Both the position numbers and the translations under genes were made by a program. 9,318 bases of DNA from Burkholderiales bacterium. Its GTDB lineage: Bacteria; Pseudomonadota; Gammaproteobacteria; Burkholderiales; Usitatibacteraceae. Under the pieces are notes generated by a model. That model was not told the origin of the DNA and did not search any database. It was given only the letters and a program-made list of their open reading frames with translations. This document shows positions 1-6,521 of this stretch, one piece after another; the first letter of the stretch is position 1; the number at the start of each line of letters is the position of its first letter. The stretch is taken from positions 1 to 9,318 of the forward strand of contig JANXWW010000303.1 of assembly GCA_025350945.1 (NCBI GenBank), in the 5' to 3' direction.

Positions 1-978
1 GGCGCGGCGTTTGAAGAGCGGCAAGTGTTTCGCATCGATCATTACCTGGGCAAAGAGGCGGTGCAGAATCTCCTGGCGCTGCGCTTTGCGAATTCGATTT
101 TCGAGCCGTTGTGGAATGCGAATGCGATTGAGCAGGTGCAAATCACGGTGGCTGAAGCGGTCGGCGTGGAAGGTCGCGCCCCGTTTTATGATGGTACTGG
201 CGCGCTGCGCGACATGGTGCAAAGCCATATGTTGCAATTGCTTTGCCTGGTCGCGATGGAGCCGCCCGCAGGCTTCACACCTTCTGCGGTGCGCAACGAA
301 AAAGTAAAAGTGTTATGGTCGTTGCGACCCATTACCGCCGCGAATGTGGCGACCCACACGGTGCGCGGCCAGTACACTTCGGGCTTTAGCGGGGGCGAAT
401 CGGCAGTGGGTTATTTGCAAGAAAAAGATGCGAAGCCAGACAGCGATACCGAATCATTCGTCGCACTAAAAGTGGAAGTGGACAACTGGCGCTGGGCGGG
501 CGTGCCGTTTTATATGCGCACCGGCAAACGCATGCAAAAACGCTCCAGCGAAATCATGATCCAGTTCAAAGCAGCACCCTACAACATCTTCGCGGGCATC
601 GGCGCGACACTCGCATCGAACGCGCTGCTGATCAAATTGCAGCCCGAAGAAATGATTACCTTAACGGTCATGCACAAACAACCCGGCATGAACGACGTGA
701 CCCTCTCACAAGTGCCGCTGAATTTATCGGTCGGTGACGCCTTCGGCGAAACCCGCCGCCGTATCGCATACGAGCGCATGCTGCTAGACGTGCTGAAAAA
801 TAATTCCGCTCTATTCGTGCGCCGCGATGAAGTTGAAGCCGCATGGCAATGGATCGACGGCATTATTGACGGGTGGAAATCGACGGGGCAAAAAGTAAAA
901 CCGTACTCAGCCGGAAGCTGGGGGCCGAGTGCTGCGATTGCGATGACGGAACGGCATGGGCATTCGTGGCATGAGTGA
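1..978 (+). CDS. zwf: Glucose-6-phosphate 1-dehydrogenase, 5'-truncated by the window edge
   Basis: This enzyme oxidises glucose-6-phosphate to 6-phosphogluconolactone with NADP+ (or NAD+), the first step of the oxidative pentose phosphate and Entner-Doudoroff routes, in the cytoplasm. The open frame runs from base 1 to a TGA at 976-978, giving 325 residues. The family is usually about 480-500 residues, so roughly the N-terminal third, including the nucleotide-binding GxxGxxx region, lies outside the window. The substrate-binding signature RIDHYLGKE is at fragment residues 11-19, with the conserved His14 and Lys18. GALRDMVQSH follows, and its His76 corresponds to the catalytic-base histidine of characterised enzymes. 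VPFYMRTGKRM is a further conserved substrate/cofactor motif. The GTG at 25 is an internal Val codon, not a start. The next gene is convergent, so zwf is probably the last gene of its transcription unit here. No convincing terminator follows it. Confidence 0.97.
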   Translation, partial: GAAFEERQVFRIDHYLGKEAVQNLLALRFANSIFEPLWNANAIEQVQITVAEAVGVEGRAPFYDGTGALRDMVQSHMLQLLCLVAMEPPAGFTPSAVRNEKVKVLWSLRPITAANVATHTVRGQYTSGFSGGESAVGYLQEKDAKPDSDTESFVALKVEVDNWRWAGVPFYMRTGKRMQKRSSEIMIQFKAAPYNIFAGIGATLASNALLIKLQPEEMITLTVMHKQPGMNDVTLSQVPLNLSVGDAFGETRRRIAYERMLLDVLKNNSALFVRRDEVEAAWQWIDGIIDGWKSTGQKVKPYSAGSWGPSAAIAMTERHGHSWHE

Positions 979-1061
979 AGTGGGTGAGGTGATCGGCTGG
1001 CAAACATCAATGTAGATGCGGTGTTGGGCCCATTTTTGCCCATCAAAATCCTAACGTTTAG

Positions 1062-2387
1062 TTATTCCATCCTCGCTTGTAGTTGCGCGAGTCTTGCCTG
1101 CACCAACTCCAGATGGCCGCGCAATTCATACCAACTTTTCAGGGTGCTCGATGGCCCATGCAGCTTGTCGGTGCGCAACATTAGTGCATGCAATCTTTCG
1201 TCGAATAATTGCGTCAACGCAGGTTGAATTTTTTCTTTCCCCAAGCCAGCATGAATGATGTCGCTCTCCAGTTTATGTGCCGCCTGATAAATTTGCGTCA
1301 CGCGAAAATTCATTCGATAGCCCATGATTTTGGGGACCGCATCCGACGCCGACACCAAAATTGCGCCGAGCGGAATCAGCAGCACCCATAATCGTTGTAC
1401 CAAATTGGCAAGCCAGAACGGCATGTGCCGGTATAAAAACGGCGTGCCGTCTTTATATAGCCGTTCCACATTTTCCGGTACATCAAATTCCTGAAATTTT
1501 GTAACGCTCGGAAACTCGCGCTGCGCGTGCAATTGGCTGCCGCCTTCATGCACCTCCTTCGCTGCTTTGACAAACAAATACGCGATGGCGGGATGCAGTG
1601 ACTCCATGGCGACCAATGTTGCTGTTGCTGCAACGGTTTTCACATCCTCGCCAGGGATATCATTTTTAAGATCAATGACGCCGCGTGGAATGGTGATTTT
1701 GCTCAGTGCGGGCACGAGACGGCTATAGGCATCTGCGGTGGCCATATTCATCAATTGAATACTCGGCGCAGATAATAATTCACGTACCACCGGAGAGGCG
1801 GGTGCTGCCACCAGAAACACAACATCGAGCTCGCCACGCTGCAGCATTTGCGCGGCCGCTGTTGATGCGGCGTCGCTAAAGCTCGCGCTGGTTGCCGTGA
1901 TTTCATTAGCCGCCAACAGTGCCAGACTTACAGGACGCGTGCCGCCGCCGACGGCACCGATGGCGATGCGTTTGTTTTGCAACTCCGAGATACGCGTTAA
2001 GCGAATTTTATTGGCGGGCTCGCGATAAAACACCCACACCGGCTCGTAGAACAAGCTGCCGAGTGAGACTAATTCATCGCGCTGCGCTTCAGTCGCAATA
2101 CCGCTTTGTAAAAACGCAGCTTCGATGTCGTTGGTTTTATCAATCAGCAGTGCAAGATTTTCAACCGAACCTTTGGTGGGTTTAATGTCGAGCTTCACGC
2201 CTTCGCGTTTGAAAATCTCGACGTACTTCGCGCCATAGCCTTCATAGGCACCACCAGGTGCGCCCGTTGCCAGCACCACCCGCGTGGGCGCACCAGGCTT
2301 CAGCAATTTCAGTCCGACAAGAGTGGCGATCAGCGCAATCAACAGCGCAGCAATCAACCAATAATATTGACGTAATTTTTTAAACAT
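1062..2387 (-). CDS. TAXI-family (TRAP-type) solute-binding protein, membrane-anchored, with C-terminal membrane segment and helical tail
   Basis: The 441-residue product has a hydrophobic N-terminal helix (about residues 9-28) ending in Leu-Lys-Pro with no clear signal-peptidase site, so it is probably an uncleaved anchor. Residues 35-310 resemble the TAXI/NMT1-like periplasmic binding fold: a VVLATGAPGGAYEGYG strand-glycine loop, a KGSVENLALL segment and a central AIGAVGGGTRP loop. A second membrane segment (about 327-347, LVQRLWVLLIPLGAILV) is followed by an amphipathic, possibly coiled tail to residue 441. TAXI proteins normally capture a small organic substrate for a fused DctQM transporter, but no transporter subunit is encoded here. 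The ligand is unknown, and a sensory or scaffold role is possible. The ATG is preceded by AAAGG about 10 bases upstream. The stop is TAA. It lies 197 bases downstream of the OmpA-type gene, on the same strand, and converges on zwf. Confidence 0.82.
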   Translation of the reverse strand: MFKKLRQYYWLIAALLIALIATLVGLKLLKPGAPTRVVLATGAPGGAYEGYGAKYVEIFKREGVKLDIKPTKGSVENLALLIDKTNDIEAAFLQSGIATEAQRDELVSLGSLFYEPVWVFYREPANKIRLTRISELQNKRIAIGAVGGGTRPVSLALLAANEITATSASFSDAASTAAAQMLQRGELDVVFLVAAPASPVVRELLSAPSIQLMNMATADAYSRLVPALSKITIPRGVIDLKNDIPGEDVKTVAATATLVAMESLHPAIAYLFVKAAKEVHEGGSQLHAQREFPSVTKFQEFDVPENVERLYKDGTPFLYRHMPFWLANLVQRLWVLLIPLGAILVSASDAVPKIMGYRMNFRVTQIYQAAHKLESDIIHAGLGKEKIQPALTQLFDERLHALMLRTDKLHGPSSTLKSWYELRGHLELVQARLAQLQARME

Positions 2388-2431
2388 GAAAGTTGCGCCT
2401 TTTTTTTATTTAGTACGGCATAAAGCCCATT

Positions 2432-2437
2432 TTTATA
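2432..2437 (-). promoter_or_regulatory. Possible -10 element (TATAAA) upstream of the TAXI gene
   Basis: On the minus strand TATAAA lies 44 bases upstream of the TAXI start codon in an AT-rich stretch. No good -35 sits at the expected distance (GGCGTT with a 17-base spacer is poor). The hairpin at 2544-2572 would separate this gene from the upstream one, so a promoter in this gap is expected, but the match itself is weak. Confidence 0.2.
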
Positions 2438-2543
2438 GATCATAAAATCTGTAAAACGCCATTCCACGGGCGTCTTGACGCAAAAATGCCTCGTAAGCCG
2501 CGCTGGTGAATGGGTTTCTTTTTATTAATTTGGTAATGAGTAC

Positions 2544-2572
2544 AAGCCTCTCCCCTGCCGGGGAAGAGGCTT
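2544..2572 (-). terminator. Hairpin between the OmpA-type gene and the TAXI gene, probable terminator
   Basis: AAGCCTCT plus CCCC pairs with GGGG plus AGAGGCTT around a TGCC loop, giving a 12-pair stem with one bulged A. It begins 13 bases past the stop of the OmpA-type gene. There is no clean T-run after it on the minus strand (TTGTACTC follows), so it is an imperfect intrinsic terminator or a 3'-end stabilising hairpin. Confidence 0.55.
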
Positions 2573-2584
2573 GATTACGTGAGC

Positions 2585-3457
2585 TTACTTCGCATTAAGC
2601 TCGATACGACGATTGCTCGCACGGCCCGCAACCGTGTTATTTTTTGCCACCGGTTTGCTCGCGCCAAAACCTTGCGTGCTCAGCAAATCGCTTTTCACGC
2701 CTTTGCCCACGAGGTAAGTTTTTACCGCATTGGCACGTGCCGCGCTCAATTTCGCATTAAGCGCTTCGCTGCCCACATTGTCGGTGTGGCCGCCAACGAG
2801 CATCGGCGATTTCACGCACTGAACGACTTGATCGAGATAGCGCTTGCCTTGCGCGGTAATAACCGCGCTACCGGTCGCAAATGACACGCGTAATTGCATG
2901 GCCTTGCCGCAATCCGGTGCCTTCGCTTCTGCGACAACTGGAGCGGGGGCGGGGGCTACAGGTGCCTCCACGGGTGCAGGCGGCGCAACAACAAGCAATT
3001 GATTATCGATTAACGCGGGCGCAAATGTTTTTCCAGCAGCATCAGCGCGCGCTGTTTTATCAGCCTCGCTCGGCACATTGCCAGCGAGCGTGATCTTGTC
3101 GAGCGCGGCCAGCCCGGTTTTAACGGTGAGCAGTTCGGTGATATTGCCCGCACCGTAACTGGCGACGGCCGCATCAACAAGACGCTTCTTTTCGGCGTCA
3201 GATGACACTTCGCCTACCAGCGTCACTTTCGAGCCGTCGTATTGGGCGAGCACTCTGGCCGCCACGACAATGGGGGCGGCAGCGGGGGCGGAAGTAGGCA
3301 CCACAGGTTTCGCAATGACAGGTGCAGCGGTCGCCACATCACCACAGCAGCCTGCCTGATTCGGGCCGCGACCCATCATCCACAGCAAGATGAGCAGCAG
3401 CACAAGAAGAATGGTACCGATCAGACGCCAAGTATTTGATGATTGAGATGAGCTCAT
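2585..3457 (-). CDS. OmpA-family protein with N-terminal membrane anchor and two BON-like segments
   Basis: The 290-residue envelope protein has a membrane helix at about 12-28 and a Pro/Ala-rich linker. Two similar stretches follow: KVTLVGEVSSDAEKK (77-91) and KITLAGNVPSEADKT (121-135), each followed by an Ala-rich helix and a beta strand, the pattern of BON modules. A second Pro/Ala linker (about 159-180) leads to an OmpA/MotB-type peptidoglycan-binding domain (about 188-290). Family landmarks seen there are GGHTDNVGS with Asp226, NAKLSAARA with Arg241, the FGASKP motif and NRRIE near the C-terminus. It probably links the inner membrane to peptidoglycan. There is no beta-barrel. The ATG has GGAG 11 bases upstream. 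It starts 14 bases after the stop of the helix-hairpin-helix gene, so the two are very likely co-transcribed. Its precise role is unknown. Confidence 0.88.
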   Translation of the reverse strand: MSSSQSSNTWRLIGTILLVLLLILLWMMGRGPNQAGCCGDVATAAPVIAKPVVPTSAPAAAPIVVAARVLAQYDGSKVTLVGEVSSDAEKKRLVDAAVASYGAGNITELLTVKTGLAALDKITLAGNVPSEADKTARADAAGKTFAPALIDNQLLVVAPPAPVEAPVAPAPAPVVAEAKAPDCGKAMQLRVSFATGSAVITAQGKRYLDQVVQCVKSPMLVGGHTDNVGSEALNAKLSAARANAVKTYLVGKGVKSDLLSTQGFGASKPVAKNNTVAGRASNRRIELNAK

Positions 3458-3471
3458 GATGTTTGCTCCGC

Positions 3472-3972
3472 TCAGGTCGCTGCGTCGTCGGGCTCACCAC
3501 TCAGGCGCACACCGGCGACGAGCTCGTCCTGCAATTTTTTCAGCTCATGCCATTTACCGCCAGCCGCCAGCGCGCTTTGCTCGGCCCAGCTACCGGGATT
3601 CGCAAGTTTGAAGCGCGGTCCGGCGCGTTCAAGAATGGCCGACAGTGTAGGAATACTTGCGGCACCGAGCTTGGCGAAGGTATTGATGCCCGCATCTTTC
3701 AGCAATGCGGCAATCTTGGGGCCGATGCCTTCCACAATTTCCAGATCATCTTCCCCCTTCACCACAATGCCTGCTGCTGCGGCTGCTGCAATCATGGCAA
3801 GCCTGGGATCAATGGTAGGGGTTGGTGGAGTGTAAGCAGGCATAGGACGAGAATTATTGCCCGCACCGCCAGAATCACCGCCACCCATAAACTTGCTCAA
3901 GAACCAGGATAACAACCAGCCAACCAACACGCCGAAAATAAACCACCAGATGCAACACATAAGACCGCTCAT
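3472..3972 (-). CDS. Membrane-anchored helix-hairpin-helix (H3TH-like, COG3743-type) protein
   Basis: I place the start at the ATG at 3972, because AGAAGG lies 6 bases upstream; this gives 166 residues. An upstream in-frame ATG at 4032 would add 20 residues that do not look conserved. The N-terminus (MSGLMCCIWWFIFGVLVGWLL) is a single membrane helix with paired cysteines, followed by a Gly/Ser/Pro-rich linker (30-55) and an Ala-rich helix (58-69). Residues 77-107 (DLEIVEGIGPKIAALLKDAG and onward) form a helix-hairpin-helix motif with the GIGPK hairpin at 82-86. A second helical region ends near residue 155. Such motifs usually bind DNA non-specifically, and relatives are often annotated as flap-endonuclease-like, but I see no nuclease active site. 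It lies directly upstream of the OmpA-type gene, as one operon. Its function is unknown. Confidence 0.82.
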   Translation of the reverse strand: MSGLMCCIWWFIFGVLVGWLLSWFLSKFMGGGDSGGAGNNSRPMPAYTPPTPTIDPRLAMIAAAAAAGIVVKGEDDLEIVEGIGPKIAALLKDAGINTFAKLGAASIPTLSAILERAGPRFKLANPGSWAEQSALAAGGKWHELKKLQDELVAGVRLSGEPDDAAT

Positions 3973-4048
3973 GAAAAACCTTCTGGTTTGGTAACAAAAA
4001 AATGAGTTGGCAACTTGATGGCATGACAGCATCGGCTGCGCCGCCTAG

Positions 4049-4059
4049 ATTGCAGCAAT
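4049..4059. repeat. Small perfect inverted repeat upstream of the HhH gene
   Basis: ATTGC-A-GCAAT is an 11-base palindrome about 77 bases upstream of the start of the helix-hairpin-helix gene. CAATG/CATTG elements recur at 4085-4089 and 4107-4111 within the same gap. It could be an operator or leader hairpin, but it is short enough to be chance. Confidence 0.25.
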
Positions 4060-4131
4060 GCAAAATCATGGCAAGAAATGTATGCAATGTTGTGCAAATA
4101 AACAAGCATTGTGACCGAAGCGTGTTTTGAA

Positions 4132-4157
4132 TGCCTGGCAAGCGCTTGGGAAAGCGC
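4132..4157 (-). terminator. Hairpin just past the lplT stop, weak terminator candidate
   Basis: A perfect 6-base stem, GCGCTT/AAGCGC (4142-4157), with a 4-base loop begins 6 bases beyond the lplT stop. The short palindrome TGCCTGGCA (4132-4140) follows on the minus strand. There is no T-run, so a Rho-independent terminator is only possible. Confidence 0.35.
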
Positions 4158-4163
4158 GAATAT

Positions 4164-5441
4164 CTAATCGCCGCTGGTTCGTGCGATAGCGAGTTGTCTT
4201 TCAATTTCGCGCTTGTGATCGCCCAAATTACGTTGATGCCAGCGATAGATCAAAAACATCGTCGCTGCAACCAGCACGCCGAAGATGGTGATCGCGGTAT
4301 AGGCGGAAAGCCCGAAGCGCGTCATACCTGCAAAGAACGCGCCCAGCACCAAGATACATGCCTGTTCGTTAAAATTTTGTACGGCAATGGAGCGCCCTGC
4401 CCCCATCAGGCTGTGTCCGCGATGCTGCAATAGCGCGTTCATCGGCACGACCAGAAAGCCGCCTAACGCGCCAAGAATAATCAGGAAAGGTGCCGCCACC
4501 ACGGGTGACGAAATAAAATTCATCAGCAGTACCGTGAGCCCCATTGCAATCCCCAGCGGAATCACACTGGTTGCACGGTCAAGCTTCATCCAGATCGATG
4601 CCACCACCGCGCCCACTCCTGTACCAATCGCCACCACGCCCACCAATGATGAAGCCTGTGTCGTGCTGTAGCCTAAGGCCACTGCCGCCCAGGCCAGGAC
4701 GATATAGCGCAGATTGCCCGCGACACCCCAGAATAAAGTGGTGGTGGAAAGTGAGATTTGGCCTAGCTTGTCGCGCCACAAGCGACTATTGCAATCCATA
4801 AAATCGGCCAGTGTGGCAACGGGATTTTTGGGCAACGGCAGCAATCGTGCGCTGGTGCGCGGGATGAACAAATTGAATGCCGCCGCGATAAGATAAAGAA
4901 TCAGGATGGAAGAAATCGCGGCTTCCGGTGGCGTATCCACACTGGTATCAAACCAAGGCATATCAAATGCCAGTAGTCGTGATGAAATAGGATCGCCAAT
5001 CAACTGTCCGCCCAGCACCACGCCAAGAATAATGGACGCTATCGTGAGCCCTTCAATCCAGCCATTCGCGGTGACCAGTTTTGAGACCGGCAGCATCTCG
5101 GTCAAGATGCCGTATTTGGCAGGCGAATAAGCGGCTGCGCCAAGACCGACCAGTGCATAAGACAGCAAGGGATGCGTACCAAACAACATTAGCAAACAGC
5201 CTGCAACCTTGATGATATTTGACAAAAACATGACGCGGCCCTTGGGCAGGAAATCCGCGAATGCACCGACATACGGTGCCAACACCACATAGAACAAGGC
5301 AAACATCGGCACCAGTGCCGCGCAATTCCAATCCGGCGCGCCGCTCTGCTTTAACAGCGCAATGGCTGCAATGAACAATGCATTGTCGGCAAGCGACGAA
5401 AAAAACTGCGCTGCCATGATGGTGTAAAAACCGCGACCCAA
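4164..5441 (-). CDS. lplT: Lysophospholipid transporter LplT (major facilitator superfamily), TTG start
   Basis: LplT flips lysophospholipids across the inner membrane for re-acylation. The product has about 12 hydrophobic segments. Its N-terminal sequence GRGFYTIMAAQFFSSLADNA is close to that of known LplT proteins, as are the loop around AAAYSPAKYGILTEMLP and the later segment GGFLVVPMNALLQHRG. I chose the TTG at 5441 because GAGGAG sits 5 bases upstream and because LplT proteins begin just before GRGFYTIM; this gives 425 residues, in the normal range. An ATG at 5525 would add 28 residues of polar, Arg-rich sequence not expected in this family. The stop is TAG. In enterobacteria lplT is followed by the acyltransferase gene aas. 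Here no aas is present, and the downstream gene is the helix-hairpin-helix gene 191 bases away. The ligase gene is 201 bases upstream on the same strand. Confidence 0.9.
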   Translation of the reverse strand: MGRGFYTIMAAQFFSSLADNALFIAAIALLKQSGAPDWNCAALVPMFALFYVVLAPYVGAFADFLPKGRVMFLSNIIKVAGCLLMLFGTHPLLSYALVGLGAAAYSPAKYGILTEMLPVSKLVTANGWIEGLTIASIILGVVLGGQLIGDPISSRLLAFDMPWFDTSVDTPPEAAISSILILYLIAAAFNLFIPRTSARLLPLPKNPVATLADFMDCNSRLWRDKLGQISLSTTTLFWGVAGNLRYIVLAWAAVALGYSTTQASSLVGVVAIGTGVGAVVASIWMKLDRATSVIPLGIAMGLTVLLMNFISSPVVAAPFLIILGALGGFLVVPMNALLQHRGHSLMGAGRSIAVQNFNEQACILVLGAFFAGMTRFGLSAYTAITIFGVLVAATMFLIYRWHQRNLGDHKREIERQLAIARTSGD

Positions 5442-5446
5442 AACTA

Positions 5447-5452
5447 CTCCTC
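5447..5452 (-). promoter_or_regulatory. Ribosome binding site deciding the lplT TTG start
   Basis: GAGGAG on the minus strand is followed by TAGTT and then TTG (5441-5439). It is one of the best Shine-Dalgarno matches in the window, at correct spacing, and supports the TTG over the upstream ATG at 5525. Confidence 0.75.
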
Positions 5453-5505
5453 GAAAAGCGCGCCTGCCGTTTGCAATACGTGTTGCGAAATTCGGCAATG
5501 CATGA

Positions 5506-5533
5506 ATATTATTTTTACAGCCCAAATTTGTAA
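5506..5533 (-). promoter_or_regulatory. Possible sigma70-type promoter for lplT
   Basis: On the minus strand TTACAA (5533-5528) and TAATAT (5511-5506) are separated by 16 bases. The -10 is good, but the -35 matches only half of the consensus. Transcription would begin near 5499, leaving a leader of about 58 bases before the TTG start. It would also leave the upstream in-frame ATG (5525) outside the transcript, which agrees with the chosen start. Confidence 0.3.
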
Positions 5534-5642
5534 CGATATGTTAGCCGAATATGCCTACATGTCTTTGCTAAATGTTGTGTTTTCTATGGTGCGCTGCCGC
5601 ATAAGTGAGTCGCGAGATACACCTTACTACCGTTACCTTGAG

Positions 5643-6521
5643 TTAAAACGCCTCGCGAACGCGCAAATAAGCCGCAAAGCGCGGCAAGCCAGATTTAGTC
5701 AGGCTCGGATAGGTGTAAGTGATGGTGGTGCCGACCGGCGGTGGATTTTTGCGCACGCTATCGGTAAAGCCTGTGCCGATATTAAAGCGCCGACCATCGG
5801 GCATTTCCACGCGCAACGCACCCATCATGCCCTGGTATTTTCCTTTGCCGGGCACATGCTCGACCACCCTGGCTTCGGTGTCGAGCAACGGTTTTAATTT
5901 CAGCAGCACATCACTGCGGCCCGTTGAATAAGGCGCACTCGCCAAATGCAGCATCAAACCTTCAGCGCCGTCGGCAACGATCTTGTCGAATCGTTGCTGC
6001 AACGATGCGCGGCTCGCGACTGGCGTTTGCGCGACGGCCACAAGCTGCAGAAATTTTGCAGCATCAACAACTTCACGAATGCGCGCGGCGCGTTCAGCGA
6101 ATGTGCCTGCACCATCCGGCAATTCAAAAATCATGTATTTAAGCTGCCGCCATTCTTCATCCACCGGCTCAGTTTTGCGCACGATGCCGCTTAATTGCTC
6201 AAACTTTTCGCGCGCCAGCCAGAGCTCACCATCCAAACTTTGTGGCGGCAATTTCGCGATAAACCAGGCAGGTGCATTCACCACGCGCCCGCTACGAAAT
6301 TTCAACACTCGTCCATCCCAAATAGCGCGCACGCCATCGTACTTTTCGCTGACCAGATACTGGGTGACATCAATATCGGCGCTTAATACGTTGGCCAATA
6401 AAATCGCTGGGCTGGATGTTTTGCTCGGTGTATCTTTTGCAAATGCGCTTGCCGAAGCAAACATTATCAAGACGAAAAAGACGAATACAAGAAGACGAAT
6501 TCTTGATGGCAAATTGTTCAC
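5643..6521 (-). CDS. Exported minimal ATP-dependent DNA ligase (LigE type)
   Basis: The enzyme seals nicks in DNA using ATP through a covalent lysyl-AMP. The 292-residue protein starts with a basic stretch, a hydrophobic core (10-22) and ASASAFA-KD, a typical signal peptide cleaved near residue 28, so it should act in the periplasm. Nucleotidyltransferase motif I is SEKYDGVRA, with Lys60 as the adenylated residue. LDGEL (97-101), motif III-like YMIFELP (129-135), motif IV EGLMLH (187-192) and motif V LLKLK (206-210) follow in order. The OB-fold with GKGKYQGMMGALRVEMPDGR completes the two-domain minimal ligase, with no extra DNA-binding domain. The start is a GTG whose last two bases lie in the TGA stop of the upstream deacetylase gene (GTGA), implying translational coupling. 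GGGA lies about 7 bases upstream. LigE enzymes are thought to repair DNA outside the cytoplasm, possibly during uptake or in biofilm. Confidence 0.92.
   Translation of the reverse strand: MNNLPSRIRLLVFVFFVLIMFASASAFAKDTPSKTSSPAILLANVLSADIDVTQYLVSEKYDGVRAIWDGRVLKFRSGRVVNAPAWFIAKLPPQSLDGELWLAREKFEQLSGIVRKTEPVDEEWRQLKYMIFELPDGAGTFAERAARIREVVDAAKFLQLVAVAQTPVASRASLQQRFDKIVADGAEGLMLHLASAPYSTGRSDVLLKLKPLLDTEARVVEHVPGKGKYQGMMGALRVEMPDGRRFNIGTGFTDSVRKNPPPVGTTITYTYPSLTKSGLPRFAAYLRVREAF

Noticed and set aside
1025..1042. TGGGC/GCCCA hairpin with a T-rich loop between the convergent zwf and TAXI genes, as a bidirectional terminator
   Set aside because: The stem is only 5 pairs, and the T-run lies in the loop rather than after the stem on either strand.
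579..1046. Minus-strand open frame of 155 codons overlapping zwf
   Set aside because: It is a shadow of zwf on the opposite strand, with Cys/Ser/His-rich translation and no domain.
3335..3355. Lipobox reading of the QAGCC sequence near the N-terminus of the OmpA-family protein
   Set aside because: The residues before the Cys do not fit the lipobox consensus, and the Cys is about nine residues beyond the end of the hydrophobic segment; an uncleaved membrane anchor fits better.
3973..4032. Upstream start (ATG at 4032) for the HhH protein
   Set aside because: The ATG at 3972 has AGAAGG at 6 bases spacing and begins directly before the membrane helix; the extra 20 residues look like untranslated leader.
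5502..5897. Plus-strand open frame of 131 codons starting in the lplT-ligase gap
   Set aside because: Most of it is antisense to the ligase 3' end, no good ribosome site precedes it, and the protein looks like no family.
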